Below are positions 54,046 through 64,000 of a stretch of DNA of 64,000 nucleotides, piece by piece. Every line of letters begins with the position of its first letter. Within the stretch, counting starts at the first letter, position 1. The translations under genes were made by a program, and so were the position numbers. The notes beneath the pieces are model-generated. The model searched no databases, was not told the origin of the DNA, and worked only from the letters and a program-made list of their open reading frames with translations. Where the stretch lies: assembly GCF_025947145.1 (NCBI RefSeq), contig NZ_CP109999.1, forward strand, positions 620,001-684,000, read 5' to 3'. This DNA is from Flavobacterium sp. N1994. GTDB lineage: Bacteria; Bacteroidota; Bacteroidia; Flavobacteriales; Flavobacteriaceae.

Positions 54046-54077
54046 TTTCCATCCGTTGAGGTGTTGCAGTAGTTTTG
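54046..54077 (+). promoter_or_regulatory. Candidate promoter of the 119-aa secreted protein
   Basis: TTTC (54046-54049), a 20-base spacer, and TAGTTTTG (54070-54077) approximate the Bacteroidota consensus. The ATG at 54108 is 30 bases downstream. The rest of the 297-base gap has no gene I can support. Confidence 0.5.
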
Positions 54078-54107
54078 AATCAGAAATAACAACAAAACCA
54101 AAATATT

Positions 54108-54467
54108 ATGACAACAGCTAATAACAACAGAACTCAAACAAACATCAAATTATTTGTTGCATTCTTATTATTAGTAGTATCATCAACTGGAGCATTTGCT
54201 CAAACTAACACTACAAGTGTTGTTGCAACTACTTCAACTCAGGTTTCTGTTTCTAAAGATACTACAACTGTTATCGCTACTGATAACGCTGTTGCTTCTT
54301 CAATGGATTTCGCAGTTTGGTTTATGGGTTCTAAAAAAACTTCAAACAATACATCAAACGGAACATTCAGCAAAAAACAATTAATTAATTCTGGTATCAA
54401 TACAAACAGTGTATTAATCAGATCTTTCTTGAAAAAAGTTTCTACTCAAGAAAACGGTGTTGCATAA
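54108..54467 (+). CDS. Small secreted protein of unknown function
   Basis: A 119-aa protein with a signal peptide (about 1-31: IKLFVAFLLLVVSSTGAFAQ). The mature part is very rich in Thr, Ser, Val and Asn, then has a short hydrophobic patch (MDFAVWFMGSKK) and a C-terminal helix (VLIRSFLKKVS). It has no Cys. Low complexity makes homology hard to judge, but the strong terminator and promoter support a real, well-expressed gene. It stands alone. Confidence 0.65.
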   Translation: MTTANNNRTQTNIKLFVAFLLLVVSSTGAFAQTNTTSVVATTSTQVSVSKDTTTVIATDNAVASSMDFAVWFMGSKKTSNNTSNGTFSKKQLINSGINTNSVLIRSFLKKVSTQENGVA

Positions 54468-54502
54468 TTATTTTTTAATATAATTTGGTTAGTTTAGGAA
54501 AT

Positions 54503-54534
54503 AAAAAGTCCCGATTTTAGGTCGGGACTTTTTT
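54503..54534 (+). terminator. Terminator after the 119-aa gene
   Basis: AAAGTCCCGA and TCGGGACTTT pair around a 7-base loop, followed by T tracts. It can also serve the convergent TPR gene. Confidence 0.88.
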
Positions 54535-54559
54535 ATTATATTTAATTATTGATTCTTAT

Positions 54560-55870
54560 TTACATTTTAGCTTTAAGCTCTTTAACCTTATCAGTCATTT
54601 CAAGTGCTTTATAAACGCCTAATAATGTTTTCTTAGCAGCATCATTATCCCCTTTCAATTCGACTGCTTTTTCAAGATAAGGCAATACCGATCTAAAATT
54701 CTTGTCTCTTTCCCCTTTTAAAACTTCAAACCTTTTGTTGTCCTTTTCTGAAGTGCCTAACTTATTCATTTCAGTAACAAGTTTAGTGTCTGCTCTCAGT
54801 TTTAATTCCGCCAAATTTAAATTAGCATCAAAATAATTGGGATTTATTTCTAACGCTCTTCTATAATATTTTTCCGCTTCGTCAAGTTTGTTAGCATTAC
54901 CACTAATAACCCCTAAGTTATATACTAAATCAACATTATTAGGTTCTTTGGCTAATGCTTCATTCACTAACTTAGTGTAGGTATCAAAATCGTTAACTTT
55001 CAAATACAAATCTGCTTCTGTCAATACTAAGGAGCTATCATTTGGGTTTTCTTTTTTTGCTTCAGCTACAGCAGCTTTAGCTTCGTTTATTTTACCTTTA
55101 TCGACTAATATTAAGGCAATATTTTTATAAATTTCACCTCGTTTAGATTCTAACTTTTCATCTCTTGGCTTCTCATGAGTACCTGTTTTTACAAAAACAT
55201 CTCTTTCATTTTTAGTATTAAAAGTTTCTTCTTTTTTAGATGCTTTATTGGTAGCCCAATATACCGTTCCCTCTCCAGAATAATTTAATACTTTTAATTG
55301 ATTGTAATAATCTAATGCTTTATCATAATCTAATGCATTAACAGCATAACTAGCCGCATAAAATAATTTGTCTTGATCTTTTTTATCCAATTGATATAAG
55401 GCGTACAAAACATCTGCTGCTTCTTTATATTTTTTGGCTTCACCAAAACTAATAGCTGTACTAAAAAGAATAGGTTTTAAGACCGCCACATCATTTTCAA
55501 TATCATCTGTTAAAATCTTTTTACCTGTTTTTTTCTCATACGCTAAAGTTGCACTTGATGCTTCTGCATACTCAGAAATAGTATTTGGTAAAAGAAATTT
55601 TGATAATTGAGCTGGACTAGGATTTGGTCCTAACAATGCCATTTCAATTCCTGAGGTATTTGCTTTATAAAAATTATAATAAACCTTGTCACCTTCTTCT
55701 GTGGCAAGAGGCGCTAGTTTATCCAAATTTGCTTTATATTCAACTAAATCGTTTGCTGAAGGAGTTTCTTTGTCATAAATTTTTTTTAATTTTTTTAACT
55801 CATCTTTTTGCGCAAAAGACGAAACAGAAACTAATACTGCCGAAGCAAGCATAATGTGTTTAATTCTCAT
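54560..55870 (-). CDS. Secreted TPR-repeat protein
   Basis: A 436-aa protein with a signal peptide (MRIKHIMLASAVLVSVSSFAQ). TPR-like helical pairs fill the rest. The clearest are at about 260-290 (GEIYKNIALILVDKGKINEAKAAVAEAKKENPN) and 315-350 (NVDLVYNLGVISGNANKLDEAEKYYRRALEINPNYFDA). The N-half has helical repeats of weaker fit. TPR proteins act as scaffolds. The ATG 36 bases upstream precedes the signal peptide, so MRIKHIM was chosen. It follows gyrA on the same strand after a perfect hairpin. Confidence 0.82.
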   Translation of the reverse strand: MRIKHIMLASAVLVSVSSFAQKDELKKLKKIYDKETPSANDLVEYKANLDKLAPLATEEGDKVYYNFYKANTSGIEMALLGPNPSPAQLSKFLLPNTISEYAEASSATLAYEKKTGKKILTDDIENDVAVLKPILFSTAISFGEAKKYKEAADVLYALYQLDKKDQDKLFYAASYAVNALDYDKALDYYNQLKVLNYSGEGTVYWATNKASKKEETFNTKNERDVFVKTGTHEKPRDEKLESKRGEIYKNIALILVDKGKINEAKAAVAEAKKENPNDSSLVLTEADLYLKVNDFDTYTKLVNEALAKEPNNVDLVYNLGVISGNANKLDEAEKYYRRALEINPNYFDANLNLAELKLRADTKLVTEMNKLGTSEKDNKRFEVLKGERDKNFRSVLPYLEKAVELKGDNDAAKKTLLGVYKALEMTDKVKELKAKM

Positions 55871-55897
55871 TTTTTTTGTTTTATTATTTATAAATAA

Positions 55898-55929
55898 AAT
55901 CACCAATTAAAATAATTTAATTGGTGATT
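55898..55929 (-). terminator. Perfect 14-bp hairpin between gyrA and the TPR gene
   Basis: AATCACCAATTAAA (55898-55911) and TTTAATTGGTGATT (55916-55929) pair around ATAA. It lies 9 bases past the gyrA stop. The T tract that follows on the - strand is broken by A, so it may be a weak terminator that lets some transcription reach the TPR gene. Confidence 0.65.
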
Positions 55930-55938
55930 ATTGATTAC

Positions 55939-58554
55939 TTATTCATCATCTTCTGAATCGTCTTCACTATCATCATCTTCAACGATATCGTCGTCATCTT
56001 CCTCATCATCATCTACTGAACCATCGTCTTCAAGAACTTCTAATACTGGTTTTACTCTTTCGATAGCTTCCACCTCGATTACATTTCCATCCTCATCTAA
56101 TTCGGGTTCAGACACATCATCTTTCATTACTTTGGTAACGGCTGCAATAGAATCGTTTCCTTTGATGTTGATCAGTTTAACGCCTTGAGTGGCTCTTCCC
56201 ATTACACGTAAATCTTCGACAGCCATTCTGATAGTCAATCCCGATTTGTTGATAATCATTAAATCATCAGCATCTGTAACCGAATTGATAGAAATCAGTT
56301 TTCCTGTTTTCTCGGTAATGTTTAGGGTTTTCACTCCTTTTCCTCCTCTATTGGTAATTCTGTACTCATCAAGTGAAGAACGTTTTCCATAACCGTTTTC
56401 TGCCACCACTAGGATTTCGCTCTCCATATCGTTTACGGTTACCATTCCTATCACTTCGTCAGTTTCATCTTTTAAAGTAATTCCACGAACTCCAGAAGCT
56501 GTTCTTCCCATTGGACGAGTCTTAGTTTCTTCAAAACGAACTAATTTTCCAGACTTAACAGCTAATATAATTTGGCTTTGACCATTAGTCAATTGTGCTC
56601 CTAATAACTCATCATCTTCTCTGATGGTGATGGCAGCAACTCCATTAACTCTAGGTTTCGAATATTTATCTAACGATGTTTTCTTAACCTGACCTTTTTT
56701 GGTCACCATAATAAGGTTGTGGCTGTTGGTGTATTCTTTATCTTTTAAATCTTGTGTACAGATAAATGCTTTTACTTTATCGTCAGATTCAATGTTGATA
56801 AGGTTTTGCAACGCTCTTCCTTTGGCAGTTTTGCTTCCTTCTGGAATTTCATAGACACGCATCCAGAAACATTTCCCTTTTTGTGTAAAGAACATCATGT
56901 ATTGATGATTAGTCGCTACATACATATGCTCTAAGAAATCTTGATCTCTGGTTCCTGCGCTTTTTTGTCCAACTCCTCCTCTATTCTGTGTTTTGTATTC
57001 TGATAAGTTAGTACGTTTGATATAACCCGCATGAGAAATAGTGATTACAACATTTTCATCCGCAATCAAATCTTCAATACTAACATCGCCACCAGAGTAT
57101 TCTATAAGAGAACGACGAGCATCCCCGTATTTATCTTTGATTTCAATTAACTCTTCTTTAATCAATTCCATTCTCAATTCTTTGCTTGCTAATAAATCTC
57201 TCAAGCGTTGAATTAATTTCATGATTTCTTCATATTCCGCTCTTAACTTGTCTTGTTCAAGACCTGTTAACTGACGTAAACGCATTTCTACAATAGCACG
57301 AGCTTGAATATCAGATAAACTAAATCTTTCAATCAATTTACCTCGAGCTTCATCTCCGTCTTTAGAAGAACGAATTAAGGCAATAACTTCATCAATATTA
57401 TCGGAAGCAATAATTAATCCTTCTAAAATATGAGCTCTTTCTTCGGCTTTACGCAATTCAAATTGTGTTCTTCTGATAACAACATCATGACGATGCTCTA
57501 CGAAATAATGAATCAATTCTTTTACATTCAACATCTGTGGTCTTCCGTTTACCAATGCAATATTATTGACACTGAAAGAAGACTGCAGCTGAGTGAACTT
57601 ATATAACGTATTTAAAACTACATTGGGAACAGCATCACGCTTTAATTCGTAAACAATACGCATTCCGTTTCTATCCGATTCATCTCGGATATTTGAAATA
57701 CCTTCGATTTTTTTATCATTAATCAAATCGGCAGTTTTCTTAATCATTTCTGCCTTGTTAACCTGATATGGAATTTCAGAAACAATAATCGCTTCTTTAC
57801 CGTTGGATTCTTCAAAGCTTATTTTAGCACGAATAACGATTCTTCCTCTTCCTGTTTTGAAAGCTTCACGAACGCCTTCCATTCCGTAAATGGTTCCTCC
57901 CGTTGGAAAATCAGGTGCTTTGATGTGTGTAATTAATTCGTCAATTTCAATATCATTATTATCAATATAGGCTAATGTCCCATCAATAACTTCAGTTAAA
58001 TTGTGTGGCGCCATGTTAGTGGCCATACCTACTGCAATCCCTGATGCTCCGTTAATCAATAAATTAGGAACACGGGTTGGCATTACGGTTGGTTCTTGTA
58101 ACGTATCGTCAAAGTTTAATTGAAAGTCAACGGTTTCTTTGTCGATATCTGCCATAATGTCTTCCGACATCTTTTTCATTCTGGCCTCAGTATAACGCAT
58201 TGCTGCTGGACTATCACCATCAATAGAACCAAAGTTACCTTGACCGTCAACCAATAAATAACGTAAACTCCATTCCTGAGCCATACGAACCATGGCATCA
58301 TAAACCGAAGTATCTCCGTGAGGGTGATACTTACCTAAAACTTCTCCAACAATTCTTGCGGATTTTTTGTGAGCTCTATTAGAAAAAACTCCTAAATCAT
58401 ACATTCCATATAACACTCTTCGGTGCACTGGTTTTAAACCGTCACGCACATCTGGCAATGCTCTTGAGACAATAACTGACATCGAATAATCGATGTAAGC
58501 TGATTTCATTTCATCTTCGATGTTAATAGGAATTAACCTTTCTCCGTCAGACAT
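55939..58554 (-). CDS. gyrA: DNA gyrase subunit A
   Basis: An 871-aa topoisomerase subunit that breaks and rejoins DNA during negative supercoiling. The catalytic Tyr121 is in [10 protein letters not shown]. The quinolone-resistance region reads [10 protein letters not shown]; Thr82 is at the E. coli Ser83 position and Asp86 at the Asp87 position. The C-terminal propeller has a GyrA box QNRGGVG, a variant of QRRGGKG. The last 30 residues are almost all Asp and Glu, an acidic tail that may tune DNA wrapping. The partner gyrB is not in the window. Confidence 0.96.
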   Translation of the reverse strand: MSDGERLIPINIEDEMKSAYIDYSMSVIVSRALPDVRDGLKPVHRRVLYGMYDLGVFSNRAHKKSARIVGEVLGKYHPHGDTSVYDAMVRMAQEWSLRYLLVDGQGNFGSIDGDSPAAMRYTEARMKKMSEDIMADIDKETVDFQLNFDDTLQEPTVMPTRVPNLLINGASGIAVGMATNMAPHNLTEVIDGTLAYIDNNDIEIDELITHIKAPDFPTGGTIYGMEGVREAFKTGRGRIVIRAKISFEESNGKEAIIVSEIPYQVNKAEMIKKTADLINDKKIEGISNIRDESDRNGMRIVYELKRDAVPNVVLNTLYKFTQLQSSFSVNNIALVNGRPQMLNVKELIHYFVEHRHDVVIRRTQFELRKAEERAHILEGLIIASDNIDEVIALIRSSKDGDEARGKLIERFSLSDIQARAIVEMRLRQLTGLEQDKLRAEYEEIMKLIQRLRDLLASKELRMELIKEELIEIKDKYGDARRSLIEYSGGDVSIEDLIADENVVITISHAGYIKRTNLSEYKTQNRGGVGQKSAGTRDQDFLEHMYVATNHQYMMFFTQKGKCFWMRVYEIPEGSKTAKGRALQNLINIESDDKVKAFICTQDLKDKEYTNSHNLIMVTKKGQVKKTSLDKYSKPRVNGVAAITIREDDELLGAQLTNGQSQIILAVKSGKLVRFEETKTRPMGRTASGVRGITLKDETDEVIGMVTVNDMESEILVVAENGYGKRSSLDEYRITNRGGKGVKTLNITEKTGKLISINSVTDADDLMIINKSGLTIRMAVEDLRVMGRATQGVKLINIKGNDSIAAVTKVMKDDVSEPELDEDGNVIEVEAIERVKPVLEVLEDDGSVDDDEEDDDDIVEDDDSEDDSEDDE

Positions 58555-58818
58555 ATTTTATAAATTATTTAATAAAAATTACTTTTAATTCGAAACGTGC
58601 TAATATAGGGTAATTAAAAAAAATTAGAGGCATTTTTAGTCCAGAAATTTCAATGATTTATTAACAAAATAGGGACGTTTTTTGGTTAATAAGTTAGTGA
58701 TGAAACTACTTTTATTATTGGCTTTTTTTTTGTCAATTAGCTGACAGTACTTTTAGCGGGAATGGTTTTTGTTAGAATCAATTCGAATAACTAAATTTAC
58801 ATTACCAATTATATATTT

Positions 58819-61362
58819 ATGGATGATAATTTTTCACCAAGAGTAAAAGACGTGATAACCTACAGCAAGGAAGAAGCTTTGCGTTTAGGTCACGATTTTA
58901 TTGGGACTGAGCATTTGATGCTTGGAATATTAAGAGATGGGAATGGCAAAGCAATTACTATTCTCAATAATCTTTCCATTGATTTAGAACATTTGAGAAA
59001 AAAGGTTGAAATATTAAGTCCAGCTAACCCAAATGTTGAAATCAGTAACGAAAAAAAGAACCTACACTTGACTCGTCAAGCGGAACGCGCTTTGAAAACT
59101 ACCTTTTTAGAAGCAAAAGTTTTTCAAAGTTCGTCGATCAGTACGGCACATTTATTATTGTGTATCTTAAGAAATGAGAATGACCCAACAACCAAACTAT
59201 TGCATCGTCTAAAAATAGACTATAACGTAGTTAAAGAACAGTATTTGAATATGACACCAAACGAAGAAGATTTTAATGATAATTTACCAACAAACGAATC
59301 TTATAATGATGACTCAGGACAAGATGACAGTTTGAAAGAAGGTAGTTTCAATAATCCGGCTAACAAGACCAATAAAAAATCCAAAACACCTGTTTTAGAT
59401 AACTTTGGACGTGACTTAACAGAATTAGCGGAAGAAGGTAAACTCGACCCAGTTGTTGGTCGTGAAAAAGAAATCGAAAGAGTTTCACAAATTCTAAGTC
59501 GAAGAAAGAAAAACAATCCATTGCTTATTGGAGAACCAGGTGTTGGTAAATCTGCTATCGCCGAAGGTTTAGCTTTGCGTATTATCCAAAAGAAAGTATC
59601 TAGAATTTTGTTCAACAAAAGAGTCGTAACATTAGATTTGGCTTCTTTAGTTGCTGGAACAAAATACCGTGGACAATTCGAAGAAAGAATGAAAGCGGTG
59701 ATGAATGAATTAGAGAAAAATGACGATATCATTCTTTTCATTGATGAAATTCACACTATCGTTGGTGCTGGTGGAGCAACAGGATCTCTTGATGCTTCTA
59801 ACATGTTTAAGCCAGCTTTAGCAAGAGGGGAAATACAATGTATTGGTGCTACAACCTTGGATGAATACCGACAATATATTGAAAAAGATGGTGCCTTAGA
59901 AAGACGTTTCCAAAAAGTAATTGTAGAACCAACCTCTGTTGAAGAAACGATTACTATTTTGAATAATATCAAAAACAAATACGAAGATCACCACAATGTA
60001 ATTTACACAGACGAAGCAATCGAAGCGTGTGTTAAATTAACAAACAGATATATGTCAGAACGTTTCCTTCCAGACAAAGCTATTGATGCCTTGGATGAAG
60101 CCGGTTCTAGAGTTCACATAACTAATATTGATGTTCCTAAACAAATCTTAGATTTAGAACGTCAATTAGAAGAAGTGCGTGACCTTAAAAATTCTGTCGT
60201 GAAAAAACAGAAATATGAAGAAGCAGCCAAACTTCGTGATGATGAAAAACGATTAGAAAAAGATCTTGCCATCGCTCAAGAACAATGGGAAGAAGATTCG
60301 AAAACCAATCGAATTAGAGTAACCGAAGATAATGTAGCCGATGTTGTATCAATGATGACTGGTATTCCAGTAAATCGTATTGCACAAACAGAAAGCAATA
60401 AATTAGCTCACTTACCTGAATTAATTCAAGGCAAAGTAATTGGACAAAACGAAGCAGTACTTAAAATCTCTCGTTCAATTCAAAGAAATCGTGCTGGATT
60501 GAAAGATCCAAATCGACCAATTGGTTCGTTCATTTTCTTGGGACAAACTGGTGTTGGAAAAACACAGTTAGCTAAAGTATTAGCCAAAGAGTTATTTGAT
60601 TCAGAAGATGCATTAGTTCGTATCGATATGAGTGAATACATGGAGAAATTTGCTATCTCTCGTTTGATTGGTGCACCTCCTGGATATGTTGGTTACGAGG
60701 AAGGCGGACAATTGACAGAGAAAGTTAGAAGAAAACCATACTGTGTAGTACTTTTAGACGAGATTGAAAAAGCACATCCAGATGTGTTTAATATGATGCT
60801 TCAAGTACTTGATGATGGATATCTTACTGATAGTTTGGGTCGTAAAATCGATTTCAAAAACACTATCATCATTATGACATCTAACGTTGGAGCACGTCAA
60901 TTGAAAGACTTCGGACAAGGAGTTGGTTTCGGAACTGCTGCTAAAATTGCACAAGCTGATGACAATTCTAAAAGCGTTATCGAAAATGCTTTGAAGAAAA
61001 CCTTTGCTCCTGAATTCTTAAACAGAATTGACGATGTAATTGTATTCAATCCGTTAGAGAAACACGATATCGATTTGATTATCGAAATTGAATTGAAAAA
61101 ATTATATGGAAGAGTTGCTGAATTAGGATATACATTAAATCTTTCTGACAAAGCCAAAGCGTTCATTGCTGAAAAAGGTTTTGATAAACAATTTGGTGCT
61201 CGACCATTAAAAAGAGCCATTCAAAAATATGTAGAAGATGCTCTAGCAGAAGAAATAATTACTTCGAAAATAGCATCAGGTGATGAAATTTTTATGGATT
61301 TAGACGAAACAATGCAAGAGTTGACCGTTACCATAAAAAAAGCGAAAAAGCCAACTAGTTAA
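58819..61362 (+). CDS. clpC: ClpC-type AAA+ chaperone/protease ATPase
   Basis: An 847-aa unfoldase that feeds substrates to ClpP. Two Clp_N repeats (about 1-145) come first, then an acidic Asn/Asp linker. The first ATPase has Walker A GEPGVGKS (238-245) and Walker [14 protein letters not shown]-type middle domain follows ([17 protein letters not shown]), then the second ATPase with GQTGVGKT and [15 protein letters not shown]. The C-terminal domain ends with [20 protein letters not shown]. The short middle domain marks ClpC, not ClpB. A strong hairpin follows. It stands alone. Confidence 0.94.
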   Translation: MDDNFSPRVKDVITYSKEEALRLGHDFIGTEHLMLGILRDGNGKAITILNNLSIDLEHLRKKVEILSPANPNVEISNEKKNLHLTRQAERALKTTFLEAKVFQSSSISTAHLLLCILRNENDPTTKLLHRLKIDYNVVKEQYLNMTPNEEDFNDNLPTNESYNDDSGQDDSLKEGSFNNPANKTNKKSKTPVLDNFGRDLTELAEEGKLDPVVGREKEIERVSQILSRRKKNNPLLIGEPGVGKSAIAEGLALRIIQKKVSRILFNKRVVTLDLASLVAGTKYRGQFEERMKAVMNELEKNDDIILFIDEIHTIVGAGGATGSLDASNMFKPALARGEIQCIGATTLDEYRQYIEKDGALERRFQKVIVEPTSVEETITILNNIKNKYEDHHNVIYTDEAIEACVKLTNRYMSERFLPDKAIDALDEAGSRVHITNIDVPKQILDLERQLEEVRDLKNSVVKKQKYEEAAKLRDDEKRLEKDLAIAQEQWEEDSKTNRIRVTEDNVADVVSMMTGIPVNRIAQTESNKLAHLPELIQGKVIGQNEAVLKISRSIQRNRAGLKDPNRPIGSFIFLGQTGVGKTQLAKVLAKELFDSEDALVRIDMSEYMEKFAISRLIGAPPGYVGYEEGGQLTEKVRRKPYCVVLLDEIEKAHPDVFNMMLQVLDDGYLTDSLGRKIDFKNTIIIMTSNVGARQLKDFGQGVGFGTAAKIAQADDNSKSVIENALKKTFAPEFLNRIDDVIVFNPLEKHDIDLIIEIELKKLYGRVAELGYTLNLSDKAKAFIAEKGFDKQFGARPLKRAIQKYVEDALAEEIITSKIASGDEIFMDLDETMQELTVTIKKAKKPTS

Positions 61363-61384
61363 GAGTTAAATTAATTAATTTTAG

Positions 61385-61438
61385 ACCACGAGTTCCCGAA
61401 TGAATAACAATATGTAATTCGAGAATTCGTGGTTTTTT
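61385..61438 (+). terminator. clpC terminator
   Basis: ACCACGAGTTC and GAATTCGTGGT pair with one mismatch, extended by CGAAT/ATTCG, and end in TTTTTT before the next gene. Confidence 0.85.
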
Positions 61439-61449
61439 AATTTTTTTCC

Positions 61450-62838
61450 ATGCCACAAGATAAAATCATATTAGGTTCTGAGGAATGGTGCACCTTTCCC
61501 GAATTAGGTTTGCCTGCCATTAAAGCTCGTGTAGATTCTGGAGCCAAAACTTCTGCTTTACATGCCATCAACATTGCGCCTTTTATAAAAGAAGGAGAAA
61601 ACTGGGTGAAATTTGATATCAACCCCATACAAAATAATCTCAAAACCATTATTCATTGTGAAGCCAAGCTGATTGACAAACGAATAGTTAAAAGCTCCAG
61701 TGGTTTTAGAGAACAACGTTATGTGATTCAAACCAATATCAAAATTGGGAATGACCTATGGGAAATTGAAATGACTTTAACCAATCGGGACTCCATGGGA
61801 TTTCGAATGTTACTAGGTCGTGAGGCTATGAGTGGTAGGATTTTGGTTGATCCTGAACAGAAATACCTTTTAGGACAAACCTCTGCAGAAAATTTAAAAG
61901 ATTTATACGCCGATTCTGAGCCGAATAATAAAGGGTTGCGAATTGGTCTTTTAGCCAGTAATCCGGATTTGTATAGTAACAGACGCATAATGGAAGCAGG
62001 AGAAATGCGTGGACACCAAATGCATTTTCTAAACATCAAGGAATGTTATATGAAACTCGATGCCGATAAACCCGAGATTCATTATAGAGGTGGGAAAATT
62101 TTAGATAATTTTGATGCTATCATCCCTAGAATTCGTCCTAGCATTACTTTTTATGGTTGCGCACTAACCAGACAATTTCAAGCCATGAAAGTATATTGTT
62201 TAAATTCGGCTGCAGCCATTACACAATCGAGAGACAAACTATTTTCATTACAATTATTATTGCGAAATGGAATTGATATTCCTACTACAGGTTTTGCCAA
62301 TTCTCCTTTAGATACCGACGATTTGATAAAAATGGTTGGTGGCCCTCCTTTGATTGTGAAATTATTAGAAGGCACACAAGGAAAGGGAGTCGTTTTAGCA
62401 GAAACTAAAAAAGCAGCAGAATCCGTAATTAATGCCTTCAAAAGTTTGAATGCTAACATTTTAGTACAAGAATTTATAAAAGAAGCCGATGGGAAAGATT
62501 TGCGTTTATTTGTTGTAGATGGTAAAGTTGTAGCAGCTATCCAAAGAGCCGCAGCTCCTGGGGAGTTCAGAGCCAATATTCATATGGGAGGAACAGCTTC
62601 TATTATCAAACCAACAGCAGAAGAAAAACGAATAGCTATTAAAGCTGCAAAAGCCATGGATTTAAAAGTAGCTGGTGTTGACATTATTCGTTCCTCAAAA
62701 GGACCTTTGCTATTGGAGGTAAACTCTTCACCAGGATTAGAAGGTATCGAAGGCGCTACCAATAAAGACATTGCAGGCGAAATGATTAAAGCCATTGAAA
62801 AGAATTTTAAATTGAAAACAGAAATCAAACCGTTATGA
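61450..62838 (+). CDS. Fused RimB-like (retropepsin-type) and RimK-like ATP-grasp protein
   Basis: A 462-aa two-domain cytoplasmic protein. Residues about 1-140 match the RimB/'ATP-dependent zinc protease' domain, with [14 protein letters not shown] holding a retropepsin-like Asp-Ser-Gly, and [11 protein letters not shown]. Residues about 160-460 are a RimK ATP-grasp ligase: [27 protein letters not shown], the ATP site [38 protein letters not shown] and the metal loop [13 protein letters not shown]. RimK adds glutamates to ribosomal protein S6, and RimB modulates it. In Pseudomonas they are separate genes. Its stop overlaps the next start (ATGA). Confidence 0.9.
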   Translation: MPQDKIILGSEEWCTFPELGLPAIKARVDSGAKTSALHAINIAPFIKEGENWVKFDINPIQNNLKTIIHCEAKLIDKRIVKSSSGFREQRYVIQTNIKIGNDLWEIEMTLTNRDSMGFRMLLGREAMSGRILVDPEQKYLLGQTSAENLKDLYADSEPNNKGLRIGLLASNPDLYSNRRIMEAGEMRGHQMHFLNIKECYMKLDADKPEIHYRGGKILDNFDAIIPRIRPSITFYGCALTRQFQAMKVYCLNSAAAITQSRDKLFSLQLLLRNGIDIPTTGFANSPLDTDDLIKMVGGPPLIVKLLEGTQGKGVVLAETKKAAESVINAFKSLNANILVQEFIKEADGKDLRLFVVDGKVVAAIQRAAAPGEFRANIHMGGTASIIKPTAEEKRIAIKAAKAMDLKVAGVDIIRSSKGPLLLEVNSSPGLEGIEGATNKDIAGEMIKAIEKNFKLKTEIKPL

Positions 62839-63350
62839 ATCCTTATCTCGACATAATACTTCGAAGTATAGCCGTTTATTTTTTTATGGTGATAGCCCTA
62901 CGTGTATTTGGTAAAAAAGAACTTTCACAACTCAACACAGCGGATATTATTCTGATTTTGTTAATTAGTAATGCCGTTCAAAATGCAATGGTGGGTAATA
63001 ATTCTTCACTTGAAGGCGGTTTAGTTGCAGCTTTAGTTTTGTTTGTTATCAATTTTATTCTGAAAAAAATCATGTACAACTCAAAAACCATCACGCAATT
63101 GGTACAAGACAAACCTGAAATTTTAATTCATGATGGCATTATTGATTTTAAAGCTTTAGCTAAATTAGAAATTACTTCACAAGAATTAGAAGAAGTTATT
63201 CGGGAACATGGTGTAGAATATTTTAAAGATGTAAAATTAGCCATGATGGAAATTGACGGAAACATTAGTGTAATTTCGGGAGATAAAACATTGAAACAAA
63301 CCCATCACAAAAGAAAAATTCATAAAACATTGGGAGCCTTAAACAATTAG
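62835..63350 (+). CDS. DUF421 (YetF-like) membrane protein
   Basis: A 171-aa protein of the DUF421 family. Two to three membrane segments fill about 5-80 ([48 protein letters not shown]), then a soluble domain with [13 protein letters not shown] and VISGD. GKKELSQ and the 'NA(V/I)Q' stretch are family marks. The function is unknown. It overlaps the RimB-RimK gene by 4 bases and lies 3 bases before the TMEM175-like gene. Confidence 0.88.
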   Translation: MNPYLDIILRSIAVYFFMVIALRVFGKKELSQLNTADIILILLISNAVQNAMVGNNSSLEGGLVAALVLFVINFILKKIMYNSKTITQLVQDKPEILIHDGIIDFKALAKLEITSQELEEVIREHGVEYFKDVKLAMMEIDGNISVISGDKTLKQTHHKRKIHKTLGALNN

Positions 63351-63353
63351 AAC

Positions 63354-63938
63354 ATGAACAAAACTAGACTAGAAGCATTTAGCGATGGCGTTTTAGCTAT
63401 TATTATTACCATAATGGTATTAGAGTTCAAACTTCCTGAAGGGGCTTCTTGTGCAGCTTTAAAACCTTTATTGCCTAAGTTTTTAAGTTACATCTTAAGT
63501 TTTATTTACGTTGGCATTTATTGGAATAACCATCATCATATGATGCACACGGTAAAACAAGTAAATGGTAAAATCCTTTGGGCAAATTTGCATTTGCTAT
63601 TTTGGTTATCCCTAATTCCATTTGCTACAGCCTGGAATGGAGAGAATCACTTTGCTCCTTTTCCAATGATGTTATATGGTATAATACTTTTGATGAATGG
63701 AATAGCTTATTATATTTTACAAAGTCTAATTCTGAAAAAACATGGTAAAGATTCGCTATTATCAAAAGCTTTAGGGTCAGATATTAAAGGAAAATCATCC
63801 CCTATTCTATACGTCATTGCAGTATTGTTTGCCAATTATTATCCTGCTATCTCTGGAGGAATATACATTTTTGTGGCCTTGATGTGGCTAGTGCCTGATA
63901 AACGAATTGAACGGATTTTTGATAACCAAAACCAATAA
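63354..63938 (+). CDS. TMEM175-like (DUF1211) ion channel
   Basis: A 194-aa inner-membrane protein with about six hydrophobic segments. The opening MNKTRLEAFSDGVLAIIITIMVLEFKLP is the RxxxFSD signature of the TMEM175 family. Bacterial members are tetrameric potassium channels. NHHHMMHTVKQVNGKILWANLHLLFWLSLIPFATAWNGEN follows as in relatives. It is third in a run of closely packed genes. Confidence 0.88.
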   Translation: MNKTRLEAFSDGVLAIIITIMVLEFKLPEGASCAALKPLLPKFLSYILSFIYVGIYWNNHHHMMHTVKQVNGKILWANLHLLFWLSLIPFATAWNGENHFAPFPMMLYGIILLMNGIAYYILQSLILKKHGKDSLLSKALGSDIKGKSSPILYVIAVLFANYYPAISGGIYIFVALMWLVPDKRIERIFDNQNQ

Positions 63939-63940
63939 TT

Positions 63941-64000
63941 ATGAACTTACTTTCCCAACTTATCATTATATATACTGCAGCCTTGCACGTCTATATTCTT
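63941..64000 (+). CDS. Start of a DUF1304-like membrane protein (cut by window end)
   Basis: Twenty codons are visible from the ATG at 63941 (LIIIYTAALHVYIL). The His-x-Tyr-Ile near the first membrane segment fits the start of DUF1304 proteins. It begins 2 bases after the TMEM175-like stop, so it continues the same transcription unit. Confidence 0.55.
   Translation, partial: MNLLSQLIIIYTAALHVYIL

Noticed and set aside
58297-58330. Quinolone-resistance substitution in gyrA
   Set aside because: Thr at the E. coli Ser83 position appears to be a natural residue in Flavobacterium-type GyrA, so it cannot be called a resistance change from one sequence.

Overview
The window is an AT-rich chromosomal stretch from a member of the Bacteroidota, almost certainly a Flavobacterium or close relative in the Flavobacteriaceae. 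The evidence is a set of markers typical of that group: TonB-dependent receptors with CarboxypepD_reg-like N-termini, a T9SS C-terminal sorting tail on an ice-binding-like (DUF3494) protein, promoters of the TTTG-N18-20-TAnnTTTG type, almost no Shine-Dalgarno sequences before start codons, and a prfB gene that is split by a programmed frameshift. I see no phage, insertion sequence, CRISPR array or integrase. The window is mostly housekeeping genes with short accessory islands.

Layout. 1-180: end of a possible tRNA, a double-hairpin repeat and terminators. 185-4126: a MoxR-type AAA+ ATPase with a VWA-domain partner, then an MFS exporter. 4286-6678: pentapeptide-repeat protein, GMP reductase, MiaE-like tRNA hydroxylase. 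6768-9794: a three-gene MacAB/LolD-type ABC efflux operon. 9926-14478: glyA, fumarylacetoacetase, gcvT and yebC, linking one-carbon/glycine metabolism, tyrosine breakdown and translation quality control. 14536-19453: the large secreted DUF3494 protein, then a flotillin-like protein with an unusual repeated N-terminal half. 19542-23360: a small secreted protein, an ArsR-AHSA1 pair, an MsbA-like exporter, and a 21-bp tandem repeat array. 23361-31874: DUF4256 protein, a cysteine synthase/CBS-like enzyme, an S9 oligopeptidase, an unknown secreted protein, threonine aldolase, prfB and LpxD. 31919-36670: a candidate small structured RNA, a stand-alone carboxypeptidase-regulatory domain beside an Oar-like TonB receptor, and a dienelactone hydrolase. 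36735-40067: a phosphate uptake set (Porin_O_P, PiT permease, DUF47 regulator). 40245-50972: acyl-CoA carboxylase beta subunit, M1 peptidase, DoxX, MenE, CPBP protease, ArsC-like protein, another TonB receptor, a 57-residue membrane protein and fumC. 51069-58554: CAP-domain lipoprotein, pdxH, rnz, a STAS-like protein, a small secreted protein, a TPR protein and gyrA. 58819-64000: clpC, then an overlapping run of a RimB-RimK fusion, DUF421, TMEM175-like and the start of a DUF1304 gene.

No complete undescribed multi-gene system stands out. The observations most worth checking are the candidate sRNA at 31950-32012, the 21-bp array with its 126-bp higher-order duplication (22852-23224), the four N-terminal repeats of the flotillin-like protein, the RimB-RimK fusion and its membrane-protein neighbours, the stand-alone duplicate of the TonB receptor N-terminal domain, and three different intergenic inverted-repeat elements. 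All functional calls come from reading motifs by eye. No database search was run.
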